Assembly (NCBI GenBank): GCA_038235275.1
Contig: JBBSUC010000003.1
Location: 124,001-188,000 of the forward strand
Reading direction: 5' to 3'
Length of the DNA: 64,000 nt
From: Persicitalea sp038235275
Lineage (GTDB): Bacteria > Bacteroidota > Bacteroidia > Cytophagales > Spirosomataceae
Shown here in pieces: positions 33,274 through 41,265 of this stretch (positions are counted from its first letter, which is position 1; each line of letters begins with the position of its first letter). The position numbers and the translations under genes are program-made. The notes below the pieces were generated by a model that had not been told where the DNA came from, searched no databases, and saw only the letters and a list, made by a program, of their open reading frames with translations.

Positions 33274-33801
33274 ATGATTACCATAAAAGACAAGATTTTT
33301 GTCCCTTTCCTGGGACCGGCTGAACTGGAAAAGCGGGTTGTTGAATTGGCCGATGAACTAGACGCGGATTATGGGGACAAAAACCCACTATTCATTGTCG
33401 TGTTGAAGGGCGCGTTCCTCTTCGCCGCCGAATTGTTCAAGCATTTACGCGTTCCCTGCGAAGTGACGTTCGTGCGGCTTTCCAGCTACCAAAGTCTGGA
33501 ATCGTCGGGAAAGGTCAAGCAGATTATCGGCTTGGAAGAATCGGTGCAAGGTCGTCACGTCGTCATCGTCGAAGACATCGTGGACACGGGCCTGACGATG
33601 GCCCAACTTACCGCCCAGCTCAGCGAAAAAGGCGCCGCCTCCGTAGAAATCGCGACCCTGCTCCACAAACCCGACGCCCTGCGCGAAGACGTCAGCATTC
33701 GCTACCTCGGCTTCGAAATCGAAAACCGCTTCGTCGTCGGCTTCGGCCTGGACTACGAAGAGCAGGGAAGGAATCTGGCGGGAGTTTTTGTGTTGAAATA
33801 A
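33274..33801 (+). CDS. hpt: Hypoxanthine phosphoribosyltransferase
   Basis: A purine-salvage enzyme that joins hypoxanthine or guanine to PRPP, giving IMP or GMP. It has 175 residues from ATG 33274 (MITIKDKIFVPFLG), the family-like start; ATG 33259 adds five residues, and a TTG at 33232 lies inside a probable promoter box. The PRPP-binding loop is HVVIVEDIVDTGLTMAQL; other signatures are FIVVLKGAFLFAAEL, EVTFVRLSSYQS and the C-terminal FVVGFGLDYEEQGRNL. It stands alone on the plus strand and converges with purU. Confidence 0.95.
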   Translation: MITIKDKIFVPFLGPAELEKRVVELADELDADYGDKNPLFIVVLKGAFLFAAELFKHLRVPCEVTFVRLSSYQSLESSGKVKQIIGLEESVQGRHVVIVEDIVDTGLTMAQLTAQLSEKGAASVEIATLLHKPDALREDVSIRYLGFEIENRFVVGFGLDYEEQGRNLAGVFVLK

Positions 33802-33816
33802 GGCACAAAGTGGGGC
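33801..33816 (+). repeat. Shared 16-bp intergenic word
   Basis: AGGCACAAAGTGGGGC matches 16586-16601 exactly in the same orientation. Both copies lie in the gap between two convergent genes. Confidence 0.5.
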
Positions 33817-33832
33817 GGTTCGGTCTGACCTT

Positions 33833-34660
33833 TTAAAGAATCACTGTCCGATTGTCGTGAATGAACACGCGATCGTTGAAAATCAGTTTCAGGGCCTTTG
33901 ACAGCACCAGTTTCTCCGTATCGCGGCCCAGCGTGGCCATGTCGGCGGGGGTAAGGCGGTGATCGACTTCCTTCACATCCTGCGCGATGATCGGGCCTTC
34001 GTCCAGATCGTTGTTGACGAAGTGCGCCGTGGCACCGATGATTTTCACGCCCCGGTTGTAGGCCTGCCGGTAAGGATTGGCCCCCATGAAAGCGGGCAGG
34101 AAGGAATGGTGAATGTTGATAATGCGGTTGTTGTACTGTTGCACAAAAGTCGGCGTCAGCACCCGCATATACTTGGCCAGCACCAGGTACTCAGGTTGGT
34201 ACACTTCCAAAGTCCGCAGAATGGCTTCCTCGTGTTCCTCACGACTCTTGTGTTCGTGTGTGACGTAATGAAACGGAATACCGAACTTGCTGACCAGCGG
34301 CTGTAAAACGTTGTAATTACTCACTACCGCCTGAATATTGGCGTCCAGTTCGTCGAAGGCGTAGCGGATCAGCAATTCGGCCAGGCAGTGGTGTTCTTTG
34401 GTCACCAGCAGCACAACGTCCTTTTTCCGGGTGGGGTTAATGCGCAACCCGATGCCTTCCGGCAGTTCGGCGTTCAGCGTTTCAGTGAGACGGGTCAGGT
34501 CGGCGTCGCCCTCGAACTCGGTCCGCATGAAAAACCGTCCCGACGGGCTGACATATTCGTCGTTCTTGATGATGTTCTGCTGGTTCTCGAACAGCACACG
34601 GGTCACAAGGTAGATGAGTCCCTTGTGGTCGGGGCCGTTCATTAACAGGATGTGGTTCAT
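33833..34660 (-). CDS. purU: Formyltetrahydrofolate deformylase
   Basis: Hydrolyses 10-formyl-THF to formate and THF, which balances one-carbon pools and feeds formate to purine synthesis. It has 275 residues, as usual. An N-terminal ACT domain (MNHILLMNGPDHKGLIYLVT...) precedes the formyltransferase-fold catalytic domain with NVLQPLVSKFGIPFHYV, YMRVLTPTFVQQYNNRIINI, HHSFLPAFMGANPYRQAY and GATAHFVNNDLDEGPIIAQD (active-site Asn/His/Asp). The frame extends 81 codons upstream with no family similarity and runs through a dispersed repeat, so the ATG at complement 34658-34660 is chosen. Confidence 0.95.
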   Translation of the reverse strand: MNHILLMNGPDHKGLIYLVTRVLFENQQNIIKNDEYVSPSGRFFMRTEFEGDADLTRLTETLNAELPEGIGLRINPTRKKDVVLLVTKEHHCLAELLIRYAFDELDANIQAVVSNYNVLQPLVSKFGIPFHYVTHEHKSREEHEEAILRTLEVYQPEYLVLAKYMRVLTPTFVQQYNNRIINIHHSFLPAFMGANPYRQAYNRGVKIIGATAHFVNNDLDEGPIIAQDVKEVDHRLTPADMATLGRDTEKLVLSKALKLIFNDRVFIHDNRTVIL

Positions 34661-34672
34661 TTTGTTAGTTGA

Positions 34673-34708
34673 GACGGGGTCGCCCGTGCGATGGAGAATG
34701 CTTTTATT
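34673..34708 (+). repeat. Dispersed intergenic repeat R1, copy A
   Basis: A 36-bp segment with about 30 of 36 identities to 44704-44739 in the same orientation. The shared core is CGGGG-Y-CGCCCG followed by GAGAATGCTTTT. It lies in the 265-base gap between purU and the isomerase-like gene, just above the purU start; the rest of the gap holds no gene. Confidence 0.6.
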
Positions 34709-34925
34709 TCGGCATCTTGTAATTTCTGACAAAGTAACGACAAAGCGGGTTGGCACGAAAGTGAACGGCCCAAAGTCGAGTTCTAGTTCCAAACTTTGGG
34801 CGTGGTGGCGGTAGAGGATTTGAGTAAAGCCGAAGCAAATTTGTCTTTGTTGGCTAGTGAGTGAGGTTTCCACAGTTCTATTTTTTTTGTAAAAAAAGTT
34901 CAATCAAAAATTTAGCATTTATCCA

Positions 34926-35792
34926 ATGAAAAAAATACTCCTACTTCTTGCCGTTGTTGCCTTCGCAAGCCTGGATTTCTCCGATGCTTTGGCGCAGAAA
35001 AAAGGCAAGCCACTTTACACAAATCCCCTGGGTGTGCAGGCTTACACCTACCGCAACCACTGGGATAAGGGTGTGGCAGCGGTGTTGGACACCATTCAGA
35101 AGCTGGGCATTACCGAGATCGAAGCGGGTGCGCCGGGTGGCCTGACTCCCCAGGAGTTTCGTAAGATGTGCGCCGCCCGTGGCATCGACATTGTCGGAAC
35201 TGGGGCGGGTTACGAGCAAATCGCGAAAGATCCGATGAATGTGGTCGAGCAGGCCAAAGCCTTGGGTTCCAAGTTTGTGATGGTAGCCTGGATTCCGCAT
35301 CAGCGCGGCAACTTCACGCTCGACAACGCCAAGCAAGCCGTGGCAGACTTCAACCGCGTGGGTAAAGTGCTGCAGGAAAACGGACTGACGTTCTGCTACC
35401 ACACCCACGGTTATGAGTTTCAACCCTACGAGGATGGTACTTTAATGGATTACCTCATCAAGAACACCGACCCCAAGTACGTTTCCTTCGAGATGGACGT
35501 GCTATGGACGCACTTCGGTGGCGGTGACCCGGTGGCTTTGCTCAATAAATACGGTAGCCGCTGGAAGCTGATGCACCTCAAAGACCTCAAAAAAGGCATA
35601 CAGGGCGACTTGACGGGTGGAACGCCTCATGAAAACGATGTGCCGCTCGGCACCGGACAAATCGATATGGAGAATGTGATTCGCACGGCCAAGAAGGTTG
35701 GCATCAAGCACTTTTTTATCGAGGATGAGAGCGAACAGGAACTGGCGTTCGTGCCGATTAGTATCGAGTACTTGAAGGGGCTTCGTCAGTAA
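34926..35792 (+). CDS. Sugar phosphate isomerase/epimerase (xylose isomerase-like TIM barrel), exported
   Basis: A 288-residue AP-endonuclease-2/xylose-isomerase-like TIM barrel with an N-terminal signal (MKKILLLLAVVAFASLDFSDALAQ). Typical barrel motifs: GVQAYTYRNHWDKGVAAVLD, ITEIEAGAPGGLTPQEFRKM, LTFCYHTHGYEFQPYEDGT (metal His), VSFEMDVLWTHFGGGDPVAL (metal Glu/Asp), WKLMHLKDLKKG (His) and HFFIEDESE (Glu). Metal-dependent epimerisation or isomerisation of a sugar is likely; a periplasmic location is unusual outside Bacteroidota. No dehydrogenase or transporter sits beside it to give the substrate. Confidence 0.9.
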   Translation: MKKILLLLAVVAFASLDFSDALAQKKGKPLYTNPLGVQAYTYRNHWDKGVAAVLDTIQKLGITEIEAGAPGGLTPQEFRKMCAARGIDIVGTGAGYEQIAKDPMNVVEQAKALGSKFVMVAWIPHQRGNFTLDNAKQAVADFNRVGKVLQENGLTFCYHTHGYEFQPYEDGTLMDYLIKNTDPKYVSFEMDVLWTHFGGGDPVALLNKYGSRWKLMHLKDLKKGIQGDLTGGTPHENDVPLGTGQIDMENVIRTAKKVGIKHFFIEDESEQELAFVPISIEYLKGLRQ

Positions 35793-35860
35793 ATAGGGAC
35801 GGAAACTTTCTGGTGTCCTGACTGCGTTAGTCCCTCATTCTTATCCTCAACGTTACAAGA

Positions 35861-37243
35861 ATGGACATCCTGCAAGAACTCCAAGGCAACGAAAGCCTTT
35901 CGTCGGTTCCCGAGTCGGAACTGCAGTGGCTTGTAGAGAATAGCGAAATCGTCGAAATCGAGGAAGGCGACTACCTCTACAAGAATGGCGACCCTGTCGA
36001 GTACCTACTCATCGTCATTGCGGGGCGCCTTCGGATGTTTATCGACCGCAATGGCCAGCACCGCGAGCTGGGTTTTAACGAAAAAGACTTCATCGGCGGG
36101 TTGTTGCCCTACTCCCGGATGAAAGTAGGCGTAGCAAGCGCCGTGGCTCTGGAAAAATCCACCGTGCTGCGCTTGCCGCGCAGTAAGTTCACGGAAATGA
36201 TCGAAACACAGCACGAACTAGTCGAAAGCCTGGTACACTCGATGCTGGATCGCGTTCGCATCTACACCAAACTGGATCAGCAGAATGAGAAGATGATCTC
36301 GCTCGGTAAGCTGTCGGCGGGACTGGCCCACGAGTTGAACAACCCGGCGGCGGCGGTGGTGCGCAGTGCCTCGGCCCTCAAAAAACAGTTGGGTTTTGTG
36401 CCGGATAAATTCAAAAAAGTAATTTCCATCGAGTCCGACGAGGCGCGGGTCGATCGCGTCAACGAGATTTTGGCGGGCATAATGCAACGGGGCGTACCGG
36501 AACAGACGCTGATGGAACGCTCTGGCCTGGAAGATGAACTGACCGACTGGCTGGAAGACCACGAAGTGGAAAACAGTTTCGAGATTGCCGAGTCCTTCGC
36601 CGAATACGGGGTGCAGGCGGAGGAGCTCGACAGAATCGGCGAAGTAGTGCTGCGAAAAGATTTGTCAGCCGTGCTGGACTGGCTCGACAATGTTTTGACC
36701 ACCGAGAAAATGGTGGACGAAATCGCCGAAGCTTCCCAACGAATCGGCGATCTGGTGCATTCCATCAAGGAATACTCCCACATGGACGGCGGGTCCGACA
36801 AGAAAATGATCGTCCTGCGCGACGGCGTTGATAGCACGTTGCGCATCCTTCAGTACAAAATCAAAACCAACCATATTAAAGTAGAAGTGGATATGCCCGA
36901 CGATCTGCCCAAGGTGTGCGTGAGTCCGGGCGAGATGAATCAGGTGTGGACCAACCTCATCGACAACGCCATCGACGCCTTACCCGAAGCGGGCGAAATC
37001 CGCATCGAAGCACGGCAGGACCGCGAATTTGTCATCACTAAAATAATCGACAACGGCAGCGGAATTCCCGAAGACATACTCGCGCAAATATTCGACCCGT
37101 TCTTCACCACCAAGGAAATCGGAAAAGGCAGTGGCCTGGGTCTGGAAATCGCCCATAATATCGTCAAACGCCACAACGGCCAAATTAAAGTCAACTCAAA
37201 GCCAGGACATACGGAGTTTAGCGTTTGCCTGCCGATCGAGTAA
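35861..37243 (+). CDS. Sensor histidine kinase with N-terminal cyclic-nucleotide-binding domain
   Basis: A 460-residue cytoplasmic kinase with no membrane segment. A cNMP-binding (CAP_ED-type) beta-roll spans about 12-125 (EIVEIEEGDYLYKNGDPVEY, IVIAGRLRMFIDRNGQ, FIGGLLPYSR). The HisKA-like dimerisation helix carries phospho-His157 in SLGKLSAGLAHELNNPAAAV. An inserted helical region (185-300) follows. The HATPase_c domain has the N box MNQVWTNLIDNAIDALPEAG (N365/N369) and G boxes DNGSGIP (397-403) and GKGSGLGLEIA (421-431). It is upstream of the receiver-thioredoxin reductase fusion and the UBP zinc finger, with 94 and 95 bases between them. The ligand might be cAMP or a non-nucleotide. Confidence 0.95.
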   Translation: MDILQELQGNESLSSVPESELQWLVENSEIVEIEEGDYLYKNGDPVEYLLIVIAGRLRMFIDRNGQHRELGFNEKDFIGGLLPYSRMKVGVASAVALEKSTVLRLPRSKFTEMIETQHELVESLVHSMLDRVRIYTKLDQQNEKMISLGKLSAGLAHELNNPAAAVVRSASALKKQLGFVPDKFKKVISIESDEARVDRVNEILAGIMQRGVPEQTLMERSGLEDELTDWLEDHEVENSFEIAESFAEYGVQAEELDRIGEVVLRKDLSAVLDWLDNVLTTEKMVDEIAEASQRIGDLVHSIKEYSHMDGGSDKKMIVLRDGVDSTLRILQYKIKTNHIKVEVDMPDDLPKVCVSPGEMNQVWTNLIDNAIDALPEAGEIRIEARQDREFVITKIIDNGSGIPEDILAQIFDPFFTTKEIGKGSGLGLEIAHNIVKRHNGQIKVNSKPGHTEFSVCLPIE

Positions 37244-37251
37244 ATCAATTT

Positions 37252-37300
37252 GGAATGTCGGAATGAGAAAGCTATTCTCTTTCTTTCATTCCAACATTCC
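37252..37300. terminator. Hairpin between the kinase and the receiver-reductase gene
   Basis: GGAATGTCGGAATGA with GAAAG (37252-37271) pairs with CTTTCATTCCAACATTCC (37283-37300) with one G-T pair and one bulged base. It is built from GGAATG words. It may set the ratio between the two genes; it has no U-tract. Confidence 0.5.
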
Positions 37301-37324
37301 ATAATTCCATAATTCCATAATTCC
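37301..37324 (+). repeat. Three tandem copies of an 8-bp unit
   Basis: ATAATTCC is repeated exactly three times, directly after the hairpin arm and 13 bases before the ATG at 37338. The copy number could change by slippage and alter the leader of the downstream gene. Confidence 0.8.
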
Positions 37325-37337
37325 AAATTAACGTTAA

Positions 37338-38999
37338 ATGAAGCAACCTATAATTATAGCCGTAGATGACGACGCACAGGTGCTGCGCGCCCTGACGCGC
37401 GATTTGCGCAGTCAATACCGCAAAGAATATAAAGTCATGAGTACCGATTCGGCGAAGGAGGCGCTGGACGCACTGAAAGATTTGAGACAAAAAAATGAGA
37501 CCGTCGCTCTCTTTGTCTCGGACCAGCGGATGCCCGAAATGTTGGGGGTGGACTATCTGACGGAGGCCAGGAAATTCTTTCCCGACGCCAAGCGCGTACT
37601 GCTGACGGCTTACTCTGACACCGACGCGGCCATCAAGGCCATCAACGACGTGCAGTTGGACTACTACCTGATGAAGCCCTGGAATCCGCCCGAAGAGAAG
37701 ATGTACCCCGTGCTGACCGACCTGCTGGAAGACTGGCAGATGAATAACATTCCCGAATTCGACGGAATTCGGGTAATTGGCTACCAATTCTCTCCCAAAT
37801 CGCACGAGATCAAGGATTTTCTGTCGGGAAATCTGCATCCATACCAATGGTACAACCTCGAAACCAGCGAGCGGGGACAAGAATTGATGGCGATGAACGA
37901 CCTGGAAGCCAAGGATGCGCCCTTTGTGTTTTTTGAAGACGGGAGCTTTCTGGTGCAACCCGAATTGCGGGCCATTTCCGAGAAATTGGGCCTGAGTCTG
38001 CAAACCACCCAGGAAATGTACGATGTCGTTATCATCGGCGCGGGGCCGGCGGGCCTGTCGGCGGCGGTGTACGGTGGATCAGAAGGCTTAAAAACGCTGA
38101 TGATTGAAAAACGGGCCCCTGGCGGTCAGGCAGGAACGAGTTCGCGGATCGAGAACTATCTTGGCTTTCCGTCGGGCCTCAGCGGGGCCGAACTCTCGCG
38201 CCGCGCCATCACGCAGGCCACGCGCTTTGGCGTAGATTTCCTGTCGCCCGAAGAAGTGGTGGGCATCGAGATCAAGGACAACTACAAAATCCTGACGCTG
38301 GGTAATGACCAGAAGGTCAACACCAAGAGCATCGTCATCACGACGGGCGTCAATTACCGCAAGCTGGAAACGAAGGGCGTGGATGGTTTCACCGGGGCGG
38401 GCGTGTACTACGGAGCTGCCACTACCGAGGCCAACGCCTGCCGCGATAAGGAGGTGTACGTCGTGGGCGGCGGCAACTCCGCCGGGCAGGGTGCCATGTA
38501 CCTCTCGCAGTTTGCCAAAAACGTCTATATTCTCATCCGCAAGCCGGATTTGGCCGCTACCATGTCGTCGTACCTCATCGACCAGATTGACGCCACCGAC
38601 AATATCCACTTACTGCCCTGTACCGAAATCGTGGAAGCCAAAGGCGATGGACATTTGCAGGAACTGGTTTTGGAGGATTTAAACGATTCCAGCACCCGCC
38701 CCGCAACCGCCGACGCGCTGTTCATTTTTATCGGTGCCAAGCCCTACACTGAGTGGATCGACACGCAGATGCTGATCGACCAGCGCGGCTTCATCGAAAC
38801 GGGGCGCGCCCTGGTCAACTACCCCAATTACAAGAAAATTTGGAAAAAGAAACGCGAGCCTTACACCCTCGAAACCTGCGTACCGGGCGTGTTCGCGGCG
38901 GGCGACGTCCGCGCCTCGGCCATGAACCGCGTCGCCTCCGCTGTGGGGGAGGGAGCGATGGCGATCAGCTTCGTCCATAAGTACCTGGCGGAAATGTAA
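37338..38999 (+). CDS. Receiver - glutaredoxin-like - thioredoxin reductase-like fusion (lacks the redox CxxC)
   Basis: A 553-residue three-part protein. The receiver domain (1-130) has acidic D10-D12, phospho-acceptor D62 in FVSDQRMPEM, T90 and K113 (LMKPW). A glutaredoxin/thioredoxin-like segment (about 143-220: IRVIGYQFSPKSHEIKDFLS, DAPFVFFEDGSFLVQPEL) has no cysteine. The C-terminal flavoprotein (226-553) is of thioredoxin-reductase type: GAGPAG (234-239), PGGQAGTSSRIENYLGFPSG, NADPH-binding GGGNSAGQGA (377-386) and FAAGDVR (519-525). The redox CxxC (usual CATCDG) is replaced by YYGAATTEA (357-365). It cannot reduce thioredoxin in the normal way, so a sensory or FAD/NADPH-signalling role is more likely. 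It lies 94 bases after the kinase gene. Confidence 0.93.
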   Translation: MKQPIIIAVDDDAQVLRALTRDLRSQYRKEYKVMSTDSAKEALDALKDLRQKNETVALFVSDQRMPEMLGVDYLTEARKFFPDAKRVLLTAYSDTDAAIKAINDVQLDYYLMKPWNPPEEKMYPVLTDLLEDWQMNNIPEFDGIRVIGYQFSPKSHEIKDFLSGNLHPYQWYNLETSERGQELMAMNDLEAKDAPFVFFEDGSFLVQPELRAISEKLGLSLQTTQEMYDVVIIGAGPAGLSAAVYGGSEGLKTLMIEKRAPGGQAGTSSRIENYLGFPSGLSGAELSRRAITQATRFGVDFLSPEEVVGIEIKDNYKILTLGNDQKVNTKSIVITTGVNYRKLETKGVDGFTGAGVYYGAATTEANACRDKEVYVVGGGNSAGQGAMYLSQFAKNVYILIRKPDLAATMSSYLIDQIDATDNIHLLPCTEIVEAKGDGHLQELVLEDLNDSSTRPATADALFIFIGAKPYTEWIDTQMLIDQRGFIETGRALVNYPNYKKIWKKKREPYTLETCVPGVFAAGDVRASAMNRVASAVGEGAMAISFVHKYLAEM

Positions 39000-39094
39000 A
39001 CTGAGGCTATCGGCTCTTAGCCATCAATTTTTTATAGTATCGAAGGGAATCGTTATCAAGCGCAATTGTCTACCGTCCATTATCCATCAATAGA

Positions 39095-39364
39095 ATGGCT
39101 GCAAAACTCTGTAATCACCTGATTGCCATCAAAGAAATCAAGTTAGCGGAAGAGCACGTCTGCGAGGAATGCGTGAAAATCGGCGGGCGCTGGGTACATC
39201 TGCGTACCTGCCAGTCCTGCGGCGTTACGCTTTGCTGCGACTCGTCACCGCATCGCCACGCTACGGCGCACTTTCACGAAGTGGGCCACCCTGTGGTTGC
39301 CTCCGCCGAACCAGGTGAGCAGTGGCTGTGGTGCTACGAAGATGAGTTGTTCGCGGAGTATTGA
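39095..39364 (+). CDS. UBP-type zinc finger protein
   Basis: An 89-residue stand-alone ZnF-UBP domain, the fold that binds the C-terminus of free ubiquitin in eukaryotic deubiquitinases and HDAC6. Ligand-type residues are C6/H8, C23/C26, C39/C42, C47 and H53-H65 (CNHL, CEEC, CQSC, CCDSSPHRHATAHFHEVGHP). The ending GHPVVAS is the common family tail. Bacteria with this domain lack ubiquitin in most cases, so the ligand may be a flexible protein tail. It follows the receiver-reductase fusion by 95 bases, and the pair recurs widely by my recollection, which supports a shared function. Confidence 0.93.
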   Translation: MAAKLCNHLIAIKEIKLAEEHVCEECVKIGGRWVHLRTCQSCGVTLCCDSSPHRHATAHFHEVGHPVVASAEPGEQWLWCYEDELFAEY

Positions 39365-39374
39365 AATTTATTGT

Positions 39375-40082
39375 CTATTTCTTGAAGTACGCTTCCAATT
39401 TCAGCGGCGAGTCCAGCTCGCTGATAGCCAGAATTTTTCCTTCCGGTCCGATCAATAGATAGGAAGGTGTGTTCAAAGATGCGTAGCGCATAGTGAAACT
39501 ATGGGAATCGGGAATCGGTACGAAGCTTAAGTCAAACGCCTTCATCGCTGCCTGGCATTCTTCCGGCGAACTGTAAGACATACCCAACGAAACGACGGAA
39601 ATGCCTTTGGTTTGCACCTTTTTGAGCAATGTCACGAGGTCTTTGGTAGAGTTTGGCCCAAAACGAGGCTTCTGTAATTTAAGCCAGAAGCTTAACAACA
39701 CATAGCTTCCTTTCAGCTTTTCGGAATCGTACGTTTTGCCATCGGCCCCTTCCATCACGAACGGAGCGACAGCTTCGCCTACTTTTGGCTTCTCCAATTC
39801 GTCAAACATATTGATCTGGCCCGTTTCCACTTCTTCCTTAGTCTTCCTGCGAAGCAGATAATAGTCGGTTTTGCCGTATTTATCGTAAACAGCCAGGGGG
39901 AGATATTGGTTGGGGAATTCCCGGTTCAGCCGCTGAAAGTCTTTGTAGGTGAGTGATTTGTTGGTTTCTTTATCGACAAAACGGGTTTTGTCATCCATGC
40001 GGTGGACGGTTTCGAATTGGGCCAAGCCTGGTTGGGCGAGAACAACGATCAAAAGTAGCACCAGGACAAAGGAAATTTTCAT
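39375..40082 (-). CDS. Thioredoxin-fold (TlpA/AhpC-like) exported protein without catalytic cysteines
   Basis: A 235-residue protein with signal peptide MKISFVLVLLLIVVLAQPGLAQ and a C-terminal redoxin domain (about 100-233): GEAVAPFVMEGADGKTYDSE, YVLLSFWLKLQKPRFGPN, KTKGISVVSLGMSYSSPEEC, TMRYASLNTPSYLLIGPEGK. The segment after the first strand should read FWAxWCxxC; here it is FWLKLQKPRF, so both catalytic Cys are missing. It is a probable periplasmic binding or structural version of the fold. It is convergent with the UBP zinc finger gene, 10 bases between stops. Confidence 0.85.
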   Translation of the reverse strand: MKISFVLVLLLIVVLAQPGLAQFETVHRMDDKTRFVDKETNKSLTYKDFQRLNREFPNQYLPLAVYDKYGKTDYYLLRRKTKEEVETGQINMFDELEKPKVGEAVAPFVMEGADGKTYDSEKLKGSYVLLSFWLKLQKPRFGPNSTKDLVTLLKKVQTKGISVVSLGMSYSSPEECQAAMKAFDLSFVPIPDSHSFTMRYASLNTPSYLLIGPEGKILAISELDSPLKLEAYFKK

Positions 40083-40121
40083 AGCTTTTTTTACCGAAAG
40101 TATTTCCTTTTCTCCGCACTT

Positions 40122-40775
40122 TCAAGCGATTTCCAGCCAATTTTTTCGGGCGTGGCTGACGAAGGCGAGGGAGTAGTCGATCAGTGTAAGCACCATTGTA
40201 GCGAGACCAATATTTACTGCTACAGGCAAGCCATTTCCGAAGAGTAGAGTAGTACTGAAGTAGGGAATAAAAACCAACATAATAGCTTTTTGCCTCAAGA
40301 CGTCGGCCCGTAACGAAAGTGGATAATGAGTACGTGTCTGGTATAATACCCCGCCCCAACCAAAGCCCCAACCGTAGCCCCAGGCTTTTAACTTATGCAT
40401 AAAAATGTACACATAAGCGCTAATTCCAATCAGCGGAAACCAGATATGCAGGTTCAGAGTCAAGCCCAGCGCTAACGGTAGAAGCCAGCGCACTGACTTA
40501 AAATACACGGGCAGAAACGCTCTAAACAAGTGCCATACTTTCCGTTTGGTAGCTTTAATATATCCTTTCTCGATAGTAACCAATCCCGCTTCCCCGCCCA
40601 TTTCTGCCAAAGCATTCCGCTTTGCGTTAGGGGAGGAACTTCCACGCGCCATACCATCCTCGACTGCTTGCACGAGGTGGTCGTACAGCTCGTTGCGGAC
40701 TTCCTCGTAGGTGCCCGCCCCGGCGTTGTCGATGAGGCTGAGGATATTCTTTTGCTGGTCGTAGGTGAGTGGCAT
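40122..40775 (-). CDS. Membrane protein paired with PadR regulator
   Basis: A 217-residue protein with an N-terminal helical cytosolic region (about 1-72, MPLTYDQQKNILSLIDNA..., EVRNELYDHLVQAVEDGMAR) that resembles HAAS/DUF1700-type domains, then four hydrophobic segments (WLLPLALGLTLNLHIWFPLI, GISAYVYIFMHK, AIMLVFIPYFSTTLLFG, VAVNIGLATMVLTLIDYSLA). It starts 13 bases after the PadR stop, so the two are an operon. Small membrane proteins next to PadR genes are often the regulated partners. The function is unknown. Confidence 0.75.
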   Translation of the reverse strand: MPLTYDQQKNILSLIDNAGAGTYEEVRNELYDHLVQAVEDGMARGSSSPNAKRNALAEMGGEAGLVTIEKGYIKATKRKVWHLFRAFLPVYFKSVRWLLPLALGLTLNLHIWFPLIGISAYVYIFMHKLKAWGYGWGFGWGGVLYQTRTHYPLSLRADVLRQKAIMLVFIPYFSTTLLFGNGLPVAVNIGLATMVLTLIDYSLAFVSHARKNWLEIA

Positions 40776-40788
40776 GAATGAATGGAGT

Positions 40789-41220
40789 TTAGGTAAGCGT
40801 AACGTTGACTCCCGGATTCAGCACTTGCTGCAAATTTTCCAGAAAAACCTGCATCTGCGCCAGGCGGTTGACGGCCCGGCCGCGCTGGTCGGGGACGATG
40901 GCGTAGTACTTACGGGTGCGGCCTTCCACCACTGCGGTGTGGATGCGGAGCAGGCCTTCGCCTTCGAGTTTGTGCAAAGCTGGATAAAGAGCACCTTCCG
41001 TCACGCGCATCTGTCCGGCAGTGATTTCCTTCACCCGCTGGCAGATTTCGTAGCCGTACATGGCATCGTTTTCCGAAAGTAATTTCAGAATGATAATGCT
41101 CAGACTGCCTTTCAGAATTTGCGGCGGGACGTCGTTCATGGGGCCAAGGTACTCAATTTCGGCATACCTCCAATTCTTGGGTATGGCGATTTGTGCTTTC
41201 TTAGCTTTTGCTTTCACCAT
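40789..41220 (-). CDS. PadR family transcriptional regulator
   Basis: A 143-residue winged-helix repressor-type protein. The PadR domain spans about 28-105: QILKGSLSIIILKLLSENDA, MYGYEICQRVKEITAGQMRV, TEGALYPALHKLEGEGLLRI and RTRKYYAIVPDQRGRAV. It has an N-terminal basic extension (MVKAKAKKAQIAIPKNW), so translation could also begin at a later ATG (complement 41137-41139, MNDVPPQILKG). A GTG at 41229 is a further upstream candidate. PadR proteins sense small phenolic or hydrophobic molecules. The divergent antitoxin gene starts only 45 bases away, so a shared operator is likely. Confidence 0.93.
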   Translation of the reverse strand: MVKAKAKKAQIAIPKNWRYAEIEYLGPMNDVPPQILKGSLSIIILKLLSENDAMYGYEICQRVKEITAGQMRVTEGALYPALHKLEGEGLLRIHTAVVEGRTRKYYAIVPDQRGRAVNRLAQMQVFLENLQQVLNPGVNVTLT

Positions 41221-41265
41221 TTTAAACACGTATTTTTATTAAAATTTATAGAAAGCACGTATGAT

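Noticed and set aside
37338..38999. Conventional thioredoxin reductase
   Set aside because: The CxxC pair is missing (YYGAATTEA), so thioredoxin reduction is not expected.
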